Part shown: positions 8,260-16,990 of the stretch, piece after piece
Position numbering within the stretch: position 1 is the stretch's first letter
Layout of the letters: every line of letters starts with the position of its first letter
From: Paeniglutamicibacter quisquiliarum
GTDB lineage: Bacteria; Actinomycetota; Actinomycetes; Actinomycetales; Micrococcaceae
NCBI RefSeq assembly: GCF_019084045.1
Contig: NZ_JAHRED010000003.1
Coordinates: forward strand, 372,001-436,000
Reading direction: 5' to 3'
DNA: 64,000 nucleotides
Program-made: the position numbers and the translations under genes
The notes under the pieces: generated by a model
What the model was told of the DNA's origin: nothing
Database searches by the model: none
What the model saw: the letters and a program-made list of their open reading frames with translations, nothing else

Positions 8260-9573
8260 ATGAGCACCGAGAACTTTGACGCCGTTGACATCATCCGCAC
8301 CAAGCGCGACCGCGGCACCCTCACCGCCGCGCAGATCGACTGGACCATCGACGCCTACACCCGCGGGGTGATCGCCGAGGAGCAGATGGCGGCGCTGAAC
8401 ATGGCGATCCTGCTCAACGGGATGGACCGGGCCGAAATCTCCCGCTGGACCACCGCCATGATCGACTCGGGGCAGCGCATGGACTTCTCCACGCTGCGGA
8501 CCCCCGCCGGCATCGCGATGCGCACCACCGACAAGCACTCGACCGGCGGGGTGGGGGACAAGATCACCCTGCCGCTGGCGCCGCTGGTCGCCGTCTTCGG
8601 CGTTGCCGTCCCGCAGCTCTCGGGCCGCGGCCTGGGGCACACCGGCGGCACGCTGGACAAGCTCGAGGCCATCCCCGGCTGGCGCGCGGAGCTGACCCAC
8701 ACGGAAATGATGAAGCAGCTTTCCTCGGTTGGCGCCGTCATCTGCGCCGCCGGCGCCTCCCTGGCCCCGGCGGACAAAAAGCTCTACGCGCTGCGCGATG
8801 TCACCGGCACCGTGGAATCGATCCCGCTGATCGCCTCCTCGATCATGAGCAAGAAGATCGCCGAGGGCACCGGCGCGCTGGTGCTGGACGTGAAGGTCGG
8901 CTCCGGCGCCTTCATGAAGAACCTTGCCGACGCCCGCGAGCTGGCGCGCACCATGGTGAACCTGGGCACCGACGCCGGGGTGAACACCGTGGCGCTGCTG
9001 ACCAACATGGACACCCCGCTGGGGTTCACCGCCGGCAACGCCATCGAGGTCACCGAATCCATCGACGTGCTCGCCGGGGGAGGCCCGGCCGACGTGGTGG
9101 AACTGACCATCGCGCTGGCCACCGAGATGCTCGCCGGTGCCGGGATCACCGACGTGGACGTCGCGGCCGCGCTGAAGGACGGCAGGGCCATGGACAAGTG
9201 GCGCGCCATGATCGCCGCGCAGGGCGGGGACAACGGCGCGCCGCTGCCGGTGGCCAGGGAATCGGACATCGTCTACGCGCAGGCCGACGGGGTCATCACC
9301 TCCCTGGACGCCATGGACGTGGGCGTTGCCGCCTGGCGCCTGGGTGCCGGACGCGCCCGCCGGCAGGACCCGGTGCAGGCCGGGGCCGGGGTGCGCCTGC
9401 ATGCCAAGCCCGGGGACGTGGTGCGTCGCGGTGCGCCGCTGGCCACCATGCTCACCGACACCCCCGAACGCTTCGAGCGGGCGCGGGAACTGCTCGAAGG
9501 GGCGGCGACCATCGCACCGGCCGGGAGCCGGCCTGACATGGCGCTTGTCATCGACAGGATCACCGCTTCCTGA
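8260..9573 (+). CDS. deoA: thymidine / pyrimidine-nucleoside phosphorylase
   Basis: 437 residues. Splits thymidine, deoxyuridine or uridine with phosphate to the base and (deoxy)ribose-1-phosphate. The glycosyltransferase-4 family signature is present: KHSTGGVGDKITLPLAPLVA then SGRGLGHTGGTLDKLEAIPG. A conserved central block follows (SSIMSKKIAEGTGALVLDVKVGSGAFMK). The C-terminal PYNP domain has G-A-G-R-A-R-R-Q-D-P-V and G-V-R-L-H-A-K-P-G-D-V-V. ATG 8260 has AAGGAAG at better spacing than the ATG at 8257, and begins M-S-T-E-N. No phosphopentomutase or deoxyribose-phosphate aldolase gene follows, so the sugar phosphate must be handled elsewhere. Confidence 0.95.
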   Translation: MSTENFDAVDIIRTKRDRGTLTAAQIDWTIDAYTRGVIAEEQMAALNMAILLNGMDRAEISRWTTAMIDSGQRMDFSTLRTPAGIAMRTTDKHSTGGVGDKITLPLAPLVAVFGVAVPQLSGRGLGHTGGTLDKLEAIPGWRAELTHTEMMKQLSSVGAVICAAGASLAPADKKLYALRDVTGTVESIPLIASSIMSKKIAEGTGALVLDVKVGSGAFMKNLADARELARTMVNLGTDAGVNTVALLTNMDTPLGFTAGNAIEVTESIDVLAGGGPADVVELTIALATEMLAGAGITDVDVAAALKDGRAMDKWRAMIAAQGGDNGAPLPVARESDIVYAQADGVITSLDAMDVGVAAWRLGAGRARRQDPVQAGAGVRLHAKPGDVVRRGAPLATMLTDTPERFERARELLEGAATIAPAGSRPDMALVIDRITAS

Positions 9574-9580
9574 CCCTTCC

Positions 9581-9605
9581 CCGGCCCCGGGCACCCGGGG
9601 GCCGG
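9581..9605 (+). terminator. hairpin after deoA
   Basis: CCGGCCCCGGG / CCCGGGGGCCGG, 11-12-bp stem with a tiny loop, starting 8 bases after the deoA stop. There is no T-run. A second small palindrome (CCGCGGG-N6-CCCGCGG) lies at 9634-9653. Confidence 0.6.
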
Positions 9606-9684
9606 AACATGGTCCGAAAGGACGAGGCGCGGCCCGCGGGATTCAACCCGCGGAATGATGCACGATGCGGGGGAAATGCGGGAG

Positions 9685-9714
9685 AATAAGAGCCAAGTGG
9701 CTCTTGGACTTATT
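9685..9714 (+). other. AT-rich hairpin upstream of the DedA gene
   Basis: AATAAG and CCAAG pair with CTTGG and CTTATT around the loop TGGCT. It is the most AT-rich structure in the deoA-DedA gap and lies 60 bases before the DedA start. It could be a late terminator for the nucleoside operon or a leader element; the sequence does not decide. Confidence 0.4.
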
Positions 9715-9774
9715 TACACGCCGCGCCTTGGGGCTTCCAGCGGTGCGCGCCAAAGCAATGGAAAGCCGGTTTAA

Positions 9775-10497
9775 GTGGACCTGATCAATGAGGCCATCGT
9801 TCACGCGGCCAACGCGTGGTGGATCCTGCCGATCGTTTGCCTCTTTTGCTTCATCGACGGGTTTCTCCCCATCCTGCCCTCGGAAACGCTGCTCGTCGCC
9901 CTCGGGGTCGTCGCGGCCGGGACCGGGATCCCCAACGTCTACCTGCTGATCCTTGCCGGTGCCGTCGGGGCGATCACCGGGGACCAGATGGCGTACCTGC
10001 TGGGCAGGCGCATCGGCACCGAGCGCTTCGGCTGGATGAGGCGCCCGCGCATGCAGAAGCTCTTCGCCTTTGCCCGCCGCGAGCTGAACATGCGCGGCGC
10101 CATGCTGATCTTCACCGCCCGCTACGTTCCCATCGGGCGGGTGGTGGTGAACCTCAGCTCCGGGGCCACCGGCTTCTCGCACCGGCGCTTCACCGTGCTG
10201 GACGTCGCGGGGTGCCTGACCTGGTCCAGCTATTCGGTGGCCATCGGCGTGGTGGCGGGCGCCTGGTTCCACGACAACCAGCTGCTGGGGATCGTCCTCT
10301 CGGTCGCACTGGCCATCGTCATGGGCTACCTGATCGACAAGCTTTCCCACGCCGTCCTGGTGCGGACCGGACGCCGCATTTCCGAGCGGGAAGACCGCCT
10401 CGCCGCCGGGGCCGCACACGCCGTCCAGTCGCCGCGCCCGGTGCGCGTTCCGGGAGAGGACCCCGAGCCCGAGCCAATGGTGTCGGACGGCAACTGA
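9775..10497 (+). CDS. DedA/VTT-domain membrane protein
   Basis: 240 residues, 5-6 hydrophobic segments. DedA proteins are integral membrane proteins linked to flippase or transporter roles for undecaprenyl phosphate and other lipids. Family marks: DGFLPILPSETLLV near residue 22 (the P-S-E motif), GAITGDQMAYLLGRRIG near 63, and F-T-A-R-Y-V-P-I-G-R with L-S-S-G-A-T-G near 117-130. The C-terminal 45 residues are charged and low-complexity, presumably cytoplasmic. GTG 9775 gives M-D-L-I-N-E-A; no clear Shine-Dalgarno is seen. Its position between deoA and add looks incidental. Confidence 0.85.
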   Translation: MDLINEAIVHAANAWWILPIVCLFCFIDGFLPILPSETLLVALGVVAAGTGIPNVYLLILAGAVGAITGDQMAYLLGRRIGTERFGWMRRPRMQKLFAFARRELNMRGAMLIFTARYVPIGRVVVNLSSGATGFSHRRFTVLDVAGCLTWSSYSVAIGVVAGAWFHDNQLLGIVLSVALAIVMGYLIDKLSHAVLVRTGRRISEREDRLAAGAAHAVQSPRPVRVPGEDPEPEPMVSDGN

Positions 10498-10572
10498 AAC
10501 ACCGCGGAAGCGTTGGATGAACATTTGCCCCAACACCACTTGGGCCCACTGTTGGAACCCGTCGCGCCCCGC

Positions 10573-10578
10573 TAGGCT
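10573..10578 (+). promoter_or_regulatory. -10 element of leaderless add
   Basis: TAGGCT ends 6 bases before the GTG at 10585. An inverted repeat CCAACA (10530-10535) / TGTTGG (10550-10555) lies just upstream and could be an operator. Confidence 0.5.
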
Positions 10579-10584
10579 GGGCGG

Positions 10585-11790
10585 GTGACTGACGAGATGA
10601 TCCACATTGCATATGACCCTTCCTTCGACTTCCGGGCCCTGCCCAAGGTATCCCTGCACGACCACCTCGACGGGGGATTGCGCCCGCAAACCATCATCGA
10701 GCTGGCCGCCGCGGCGGGCCACGAGCTTCCCTCCACCAATGCCGAGGAACTCGGTGCCTGGTTCCGGGCCTCGGCGGACTCCGGTTCGCTGGAGAGCTAC
10801 CTGGAAACCTTTGACCACACCATTGCCGTGATGCAGACCAAGGACGCGCTCCGCCGCGTTGCCGGCGAATTCGTCGAGGACCTCGTCGCCGACGGCGTGG
10901 TCTACGGCGAGGTTCGCTGGGCGCCCGAGCAACACCAGCGCGAGGGCCTGTCCCTGGACGACGTCGTCGAGGCGGTGCAGGCCGGGCTCGAGGAGGCCAG
11001 CACCCGGATGACGGAGGCCGGCACCCCGATCCAGGTCGGCCAGGTGCTCACCGCCATGCGCCACGCCGACCGCGGCGTCGAGATCGCCGAACTCGCGCTG
11101 CGCCACCGCTCCCGCGGCGTCGTTGGCTTCGACATCGCCGGTGCCGAGGAGGGCTTCCCGCCCTCGCGGATGAAGAAGGCCTTCGACCTGCTGGCCGAGA
11201 ACTTCTTCCCGACCACGGTGCACGCCGGGGAGGCAGCCGGCCTCGAATCCATCCGCGACGCGCTGATCACCGGCCGCGCCCAGCGCCTGGGACACGGCGT
11301 GCGCATTGCCGAGGACATCGAAATCCAGTACGGCGGAGTCGACGACGACGGCGATGAGGTCGGGGAGGACACCGGCCTGGTCAACCTGGGCCCGGTGGCC
11401 AACTGGGTGCGCGACCGCGGCATCGCCCTGGAAATCTGCCCGTCCTCCAACCTGCAGACCGGCGCCACCGCCGCGTTCGGCGAGGGCATAGAGTCCCACC
11501 CGGTGGACCTGCTGATCCAGACCGGCTTCAACGTCACCATCTCCCCGGACAACCGGCTGATGAGCGGCACCACCATCTCTGACGAGTTCGAACTGCTCGT
11601 CGAGGCCTTCGACTACGACCTCGAGGACCTGATGGACCTCACGCTGAACGCCGCCGAGGCAGCGTTCCTTCCCCTGGAGGAGCGCGAGGCCCTGGTTGAC
11701 TTCATCAACGAGGCCTACGACGCGCTCAACGACGAAGACGACGACGACGACCTCGAGTACGAGGACATCGACGACGAGGACGAAGACTAG
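10585..11790 (+). CDS. add: adenosine deaminase
   Basis: 401 residues. Deaminates adenosine and deoxyadenosine to inosine and deoxyinosine. Zinc ligands appear in S-L-H-D-H-L-D-G-G (His25 and His27), in T-T-V-H-A-G-E-A-A-G near residue 212 with the catalytic glutamate region, and in I-S-P-D-N-R-L-M-S-G near 320. Two oddities are seen. An acidic insertion (V-D-D-D-G-D-E-V-G-E-D) sits after the E-D-I-E segment. The last 20 residues are almost wholly Asp and Glu, well beyond the core enzyme fold. It has its own apparent leaderless promoter, so it is functionally but not transcriptionally part of the nucleoside block. Confidence 0.93.
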   Translation: MTDEMIHIAYDPSFDFRALPKVSLHDHLDGGLRPQTIIELAAAAGHELPSTNAEELGAWFRASADSGSLESYLETFDHTIAVMQTKDALRRVAGEFVEDLVADGVVYGEVRWAPEQHQREGLSLDDVVEAVQAGLEEASTRMTEAGTPIQVGQVLTAMRHADRGVEIAELALRHRSRGVVGFDIAGAEEGFPPSRMKKAFDLLAENFFPTTVHAGEAAGLESIRDALITGRAQRLGHGVRIAEDIEIQYGGVDDDGDEVGEDTGLVNLGPVANWVRDRGIALEICPSSNLQTGATAAFGEGIESHPVDLLIQTGFNVTISPDNRLMSGTTISDEFELLVEAFDYDLEDLMDLTLNAAEAAFLPLEEREALVDFINEAYDALNDEDDDDDLEYEDIDDEDED

Positions 11791-11837
11791 GGGACAACCC
11801 AAGCGGGAGCCGGCAGCAACCGGCACCCGCCACCGAC

Positions 11838-11881
11838 TGCCGGTGCGCCCATGCCCCTTCCGGGGCACGGATGCGCCGGCA
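11838..11881 (+). other. 20-bp imperfect hairpin downstream of add
   Basis: TGCCGGTGCGCCCATGCCCC faces GGGGCACGGATGCGCCGGCA around TTCC, with two mismatches and two wobbles. It lies 48 bases after the add stop with no T-run: terminator-like or a structured 3' element. The rest of the 291-base add-mazG gap shows nothing else I can name. Confidence 0.5.
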
Positions 11882-12081
11882 TCGGCGATTAATGCCGCCG
11901 GGCGCCGCCCACTGGTTCATCCCGCCGCTGTGAGGGACACCGAATCCCGCCGCCGGGCGGCGTCGGCAGGGATTCGGATATCGTTGGATGCGGGCAACGC
12001 CGCCCAGGGGTTTTCCACGCACCGCGCCGCCGCAGGCGCACGGCATGCGGGAACCTTCGCCGCAGCAGGGGAGTAGCAACA

Positions 12082-12801
12082 GTGAGTGAGCAGGTCGACC
12101 GTCTCGTTGACATCATTTCCCAACTTCGCGAGCACTGCGCCTGGACCGCGGCGCTGACCCACGAGTCGCTCGTCCAGTACCTGCTCGAGGAATCCTACGA
12201 ACTCACCGAGGCCATCGAGACCCACGCCCCGGACGGGGAACTGGAAGCCGAGCTCGGCGACATCCTGCTCCAGGTCGTCCTGCATGCCGCCATCGGGTCC
12301 GAACGGCGGGCCTTCGACCTGGAGTCGATCGCGGCCTACCTGGGCGCCAAGATGATTCGCCGCAACACCCACGTCTTCCAGGCCGACGGCAGCCTCAGGG
12401 AGAGCTTCCCCGACTCGATCGCCGAGATCATCGAGTCCTGGGACCGGGCCAAGCGAGCCGAAAAAACGCAAAACGAATCGGCCGCAGCGGGCCTGCCCTC
12501 CAACCTGCCGGCCCTGCTGTACGCCCAGACATTTCTCTCCCGCACCGCCCGCCACGCGGCAATCACCGAAACCCGGGATGAACCCGGCGCCGCGGGGAAG
12601 CGGGACATCCAGGATTCTGTCCGCTGGGGGGAGCCGCCGCAAGGCGGCATCCCGGAAAGCGAACAGGAATTGGGCGAGCACCTGCTCGCCCTGTGCGCCA
12701 TGGCCCAGGCCCAGGGGCTCGACGCCGAACGGGCCCTGCGCAACGTCGTGCAACAGCGCATCGCGCAGGCCGGGGCCGAAACGCACGAAACCCTTTCGTG
12801 A
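12082..12801 (+). CDS. mazG: MazG-family nucleotide pyrophosphohydrolase
   Basis: 239 residues. Hydrolyses NTPs or (oxidised) dNTPs to monophosphate and pyrophosphate. The all-alpha NTP-PPase motif is visible: E-E-S-Y-E at 36-40 (EExxE) and E-L-G-D at 57-60 (ExxD), magnesium ligands. The preceding L-R-E-H-C-A-W is a divergent form of the family's C-P-W-D. Only one MazG domain is evident; the C-terminal 90 residues carry a shorter helical region ending E-H-L-L-A-L-C-A-M-A. GTG 12082 follows AGGGGAG at 12067-12073. It lies directly upstream of enolase, the order I recall for mycobacterial Rv1021 to Rv1023. Confidence 0.85.
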   Translation: MSEQVDRLVDIISQLREHCAWTAALTHESLVQYLLEESYELTEAIETHAPDGELEAELGDILLQVVLHAAIGSERRAFDLESIAAYLGAKMIRRNTHVFQADGSLRESFPDSIAEIIESWDRAKRAEKTQNESAAAGLPSNLPALLYAQTFLSRTARHAAITETRDEPGAAGKRDIQDSVRWGEPPQGGIPESEQELGEHLLALCAMAQAQGLDAERALRNVVQQRIAQAGAETHETLS

Positions 12802-12812
12802 ACTGAGTCTCA

Positions 12813-12829
12813 CCCAAGCTAGGCTTGGG
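12813..12829 (+). promoter_or_regulatory. palindrome over a -10-like element upstream of eno
   Basis: CCCAAGC-TAG-GCTTGGG encloses TAGGCT (12820-12825), a plausible -10, about 76 bases before the eno start. It could be a promoter with an overlapping operator, or the 3' hairpin of mazG. Confidence 0.4.
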
Positions 12830-12871
12830 GCAGGCAACGGCGCCTGCATCATGCAGTTCACGTTTGACTAA

Positions 12872-14182
<1,311 letters not shown>

Positions 14183-14203
14183 CACGGCGTAATTACACGT
14201 AGG

Positions 14204-14242
14204 CTCGTGGGGGAACTATTCTTGGTTCCCCCACGAGTTTTT
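14204..14242 (+). terminator. intrinsic terminator of eno
   Basis: Perfect 13-bp stem CTCGTGGGGGAAC / GTTCCCCCACGAG with an 8-base loop, followed directly by TTTTT. Confidence 0.9.
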
Positions 14243-14324
14243 GTGTTAACCCCCGAAAGCTCGCCACCACGAACCAACCGGGGCCATGCGAAACGGGCTC
14301 CGGCATTACCGGGCAAGGAGTCAG

Positions 14325-15233
14325 ATGGCCGCGCGACGTCCCCCCAGGCCACGCTCCGGGGCCTCGGCCCACAACCCCGCACGCGAGGCCGAAACCGGTC
14401 CCGGCCAGGGTGCAGGTCCCCAGGCCAACGCCCCGGGTGCCGCGCCCAAGCGGCCGCGGCCCTACCGCGAGACGCAGCCGGGCTCCGCTGCCGCGGCGCC
14501 CCGGAACGCCACCCCGGGCCCGGCGGCCAATGCTCCCCGCGCCAAGGTCATTCCGCTTGGCCCGGTGACCCCCTCCGGCAAGGCAACGCCCGGCACCCCC
14601 AGGTCCGGCAAGGCCCAGCCGGCTGCTGCCAAGGCTTCGCCCGCGAAATCCCCGTCCGGGCCGACAGGTCCCAAGGCCGCTTCCAAGCCCAAGACTGGCG
14701 CCAAGGGCGGCGGGTCGCCGCGCTCCAGGGCCACCGCCTCGCAGCGGCGCATCGAAGACCGGAACCTGCTTTCCGGGGCGGTGCGCAAGGACGAAAAGGC
14801 GGCCCAAAAGACCGAGCGCAAGGGCCCCGACGGTCCCAAGAAGCCCATTCCGGCACGCAGCTTTTCCGGTCGCCTGCTGGCACTGAGCATCGCGCTGTCG
14901 GTCTTCGCCGTCCTGCTGGTCCCCAGCATCGGCACCTATGCGCGCCAGCGCGACGAAATCGCGGCGCTGCGCACCTCGATTGCCGCCATGCAGGCGGAAC
15001 AGGAAGCCCTCAAGGACCAGATCGCGCGCTGGGACGATCCGCTGTACATCAAGCAGCAGGCCCGCGACCGGATAAACTTGGTCATGCCGGGCGAACGCAA
15101 CTACATGGTCGTCGGCTCCCGGCCGGCAGACGACGTGCCGGGCGAGGCGAACCAAAGCCCCGAGGAAGTCCGCACCGACCTTCCCTGGGTCGATGCGCTC
15201 TTTGACTCGGTGCAGCGCGCCGCCACCGACTGA
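14325..15233 (+). CDS. FtsB/DivIC-type septum formation initiator protein
   Basis: 302 residues. A long N-terminal region (about residues 1-180) is rich in Pro, Ala, Lys and Arg and is probably disordered and cytoplasmic. One membrane segment (L-L-A-L-S-I-A-L-S-V-F-A-V-L-L-V) is followed by a coiled coil (Q-R-D-E-I-A-A-L through A-E-Q-E-A-L-K) and the DivIC/FtsB hallmark W-D-D-P-L-Y-I-K-Q-Q-A-R-D-R. The family bridges FtsL and FtsQ in the divisome. ATG 14325 has AAGGAG 4 bases upstream; an upstream ATG at 14286 has none. The eno-DivIC-DUF501-ppx order supports the call. Confidence 0.85.
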   Translation: MAARRPPRPRSGASAHNPAREAETGPGQGAGPQANAPGAAPKRPRPYRETQPGSAAAAPRNATPGPAANAPRAKVIPLGPVTPSGKATPGTPRSGKAQPAAAKASPAKSPSGPTGPKAASKPKTGAKGGGSPRSRATASQRRIEDRNLLSGAVRKDEKAAQKTERKGPDGPKKPIPARSFSGRLLALSIALSVFAVLLVPSIGTYARQRDEIAALRTSIAAMQAEQEALKDQIARWDDPLYIKQQARDRINLVMPGERNYMVVGSRPADDVPGEANQSPEEVRTDLPWVDALFDSVQRAATD

Positions 15234-15274
15234 GCCTGCACCAACCCCCTGACCTGACCCACCGACGCGAGGAG

Positions 15275-15991
15275 ATGCTCCCAACCGTGGACGCCGCGAA
15301 CCAAAACCACGAAGCACTTGATGCTGCAGCACGAGTGCCCAGCGCCGCAGACCTGGAGACGCTTTCCCGCCAACTGAACCGCCCGGTGCGCGATGTCGTG
15401 GAAATCGGCGCCCGGTGCGTCTGCGGGAACCCGCTGGTGGCCACCACCGCGCCCCGGCTGTCCTCCGGGATCCCGTTCCCCACCACGTACTACCTGACGC
15501 ACCCGGTCATCACCGCCGCGGTCTCGCGTCTGGAGGCCGGCGGCCTGATGAACGAGATGAACGCGGAACTCGAGCAGGACCCGGCGCTGGCCGAGGCCTA
15601 CGCCCAGGCCCACGAGCAGTACCTGGCCGTGCGCGACGCCATTGGCGAACGCTCCGGCACCGGTGCCGTCCCGGAAATCGCCGGCGTCTCCGCCGGCGGC
15701 ATGCCCACCCGCGTCAAGTGCCTGCATGTGCTGGTCGGCCACTCGCTGGCCGCCGGCCCCGGCGTGAACCCGCTGGGGGACAGGGCGCTGGAGGCCATCG
15801 CCGAATGGTGGACCAAGGACGTTTGCCGATGCGCCGGCGCCTGGGACACGCAGGCCCCGGCCCCGAGCCAGGACCGCTCGCGCCACGTGAAGACGCAGGC
15901 CGTTGACCCGGCCGTGAAGAAGGCCGAGCGCGCCGCCGCGCGGGCCGCCCGCGAGGCCGCCGCCGACACGAAGGAAACCCCCGGAGCATGA
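15275..15991 (+). CDS. DUF501 family protein
   Basis: 238-residue protein of unknown function, found next to eno, divIC and ppx in many actinobacteria. Visible family features: R-P-V-R-D-V-V-E-I-G-A-R-C-V-C-G-N-P, F-P-T-T-Y-Y-L-T-H-P, and R-V-K-C-L-H-V-L-V-G-H-S-L-A with conserved Cys and His. A later C-R-C-A sits before a charged Lys/Ala/Arg tail. Spaced cysteines and histidines would allow metal binding, but that is inference. Start is unsure: ATG 15275 abuts GAGGAG, whereas the in-frame GTG at 15287 has it 12 bases away. The 3' end overlaps ppx by four bases. Confidence 0.85.
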   Translation: MLPTVDAANQNHEALDAAARVPSAADLETLSRQLNRPVRDVVEIGARCVCGNPLVATTAPRLSSGIPFPTTYYLTHPVITAAVSRLEAGGLMNEMNAELEQDPALAEAYAQAHEQYLAVRDAIGERSGTGAVPEIAGVSAGGMPTRVKCLHVLVGHSLAAGPGVNPLGDRALEAIAEWWTKDVCRCAGAWDTQAPAPSQDRSRHVKTQAVDPAVKKAERAAARAAREAAADTKETPGA

Positions 15992-16944
15992 CACGCGTCG
16001 CCGCCATCGACTGCGGCACCAACTCCATCCGCCTGCTCATTGCGGACACGCACGACACACCCAACGGCCCGGCGCTCACCGACGTGCTGCGCCAGATGCG
16101 GGTGGTGCGCCTGGGCCAGGACGTGGATGCCACCGGCGAATTCGCGCCGGAGGCACTGGAGCGCACCTTTGCCGCCATCGACGAATACGCGCAATTGATC
16201 CGCGAACACGGCGCCACCTCGATCCGCTTCGTGGCCACCTCCGCCACGAGAGACGCGAGGAACCGCGACGAGTTCGTCGCCGGGGTGCGCGAGCGCCTGG
16301 GCGTCGACCCGGAGGTCGTGCCCGGCGAGACCGAGGCCGCGCTGTCCTATGCCGGGGCCGCCTCCGTGGCGCCGGCCGCCCCCGGAACCCACATCCTGGT
16401 CATCGACCTCGGCGGGGGATCGACCGAGTTCGTGCTGGGCAACGGCCACGGCCCGGTGGCATCGCGCAGCATGGACATGGGCTGCGTCAGGCTGACCGAG
16501 CGCTTCTGGCGCCTGGAAAACCCCACGCCCGAATTGATCGCCGCTGCCCGCGCCCAGGTCAACGCGGTGCTCGACGAAGTCCAGCGGGATGTCGACTTCT
16601 CCCTGGTGGACCGGATCGTGGGCGTTGCGGGGACCATCACCACGCTTACCGCCGCCGCGCTCGGCCTTGAGAAGTATGACTCGACCCTCATTCACGGTGC
16701 CGAGGTCGGCTTCGACAAGCTCGAATCAGCCGTCGCTTTCATGCTCGAGGCCGAACGCGAAACCCGCGCTTCACTAGGGTTCATGCATCCCGGTCGGGTG
16801 GATGTCATTGCCGCGGGCGCGCTGATCTACGGGTGCATCCTGGAACGGGTGGGGCAGGCGAGCTCCGGGAGGATCACCACCGCCACGGCCTCGGAGCACG
16901 ATATTCTGGACGGAATTGCCCTGGGACTTGGCACAAGCAACTGA
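15988..16944 (+). CDS. Ppx/GppA-family exopolyphosphatase
   Basis: 318 residues. Hydrolyses terminal phosphate from polyphosphate, or pppGpp. Actin-like ATPase-fold motifs: A-A-I-D-C-G-T-N-S-I-R-L-L at the start, F-V-A-T-S-A-T-R-D-A-R-N, the glutamate region P-G-E-T-E-A-A-L, I-D-L-G-G-G-S-T-E-F near residue 137 and G-V-A-G-T-I-T-T near 212. It lacks the C-terminal HD-type domain of long Ppx proteins, so it belongs to the short class, like the mycobacterial ppx after DUF501. The ATG overlaps the DUF501 stop (ATGA), implying coupling. Which substrate predominates cannot be read from sequence. Confidence 0.9.
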   Translation: MTRVAAIDCGTNSIRLLIADTHDTPNGPALTDVLRQMRVVRLGQDVDATGEFAPEALERTFAAIDEYAQLIREHGATSIRFVATSATRDARNRDEFVAGVRERLGVDPEVVPGETEAALSYAGAASVAPAAPGTHILVIDLGGGSTEFVLGNGHGPVASRSMDMGCVRLTERFWRLENPTPELIAAARAQVNAVLDEVQRDVDFSLVDRIVGVAGTITTLTAAALGLEKYDSTLIHGAEVGFDKLESAVAFMLEAERETRASLGFMHPGRVDVIAAGALIYGCILERVGQASSGRITTATASEHDILDGIALGLGTSN

Positions 16945-16990
16945 GAACCGCCGCCGCAATCCCCGTCCACGCACCATGCTAGGAGAACCC

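Noticed and set aside
9643-11868. 741-residue minus-strand frame across DedA and add
   Set aside because: Antisense shadow of two well-identified genes; composition is Val/Gly/His-rich with no recognisable fold.
14207-15205. 332-residue plus-strand frame over the FtsB-like gene
   Set aside because: Arg/Gly/Gln-rich out-of-frame shadow; the other frame has the membrane helix and DivIC motif.
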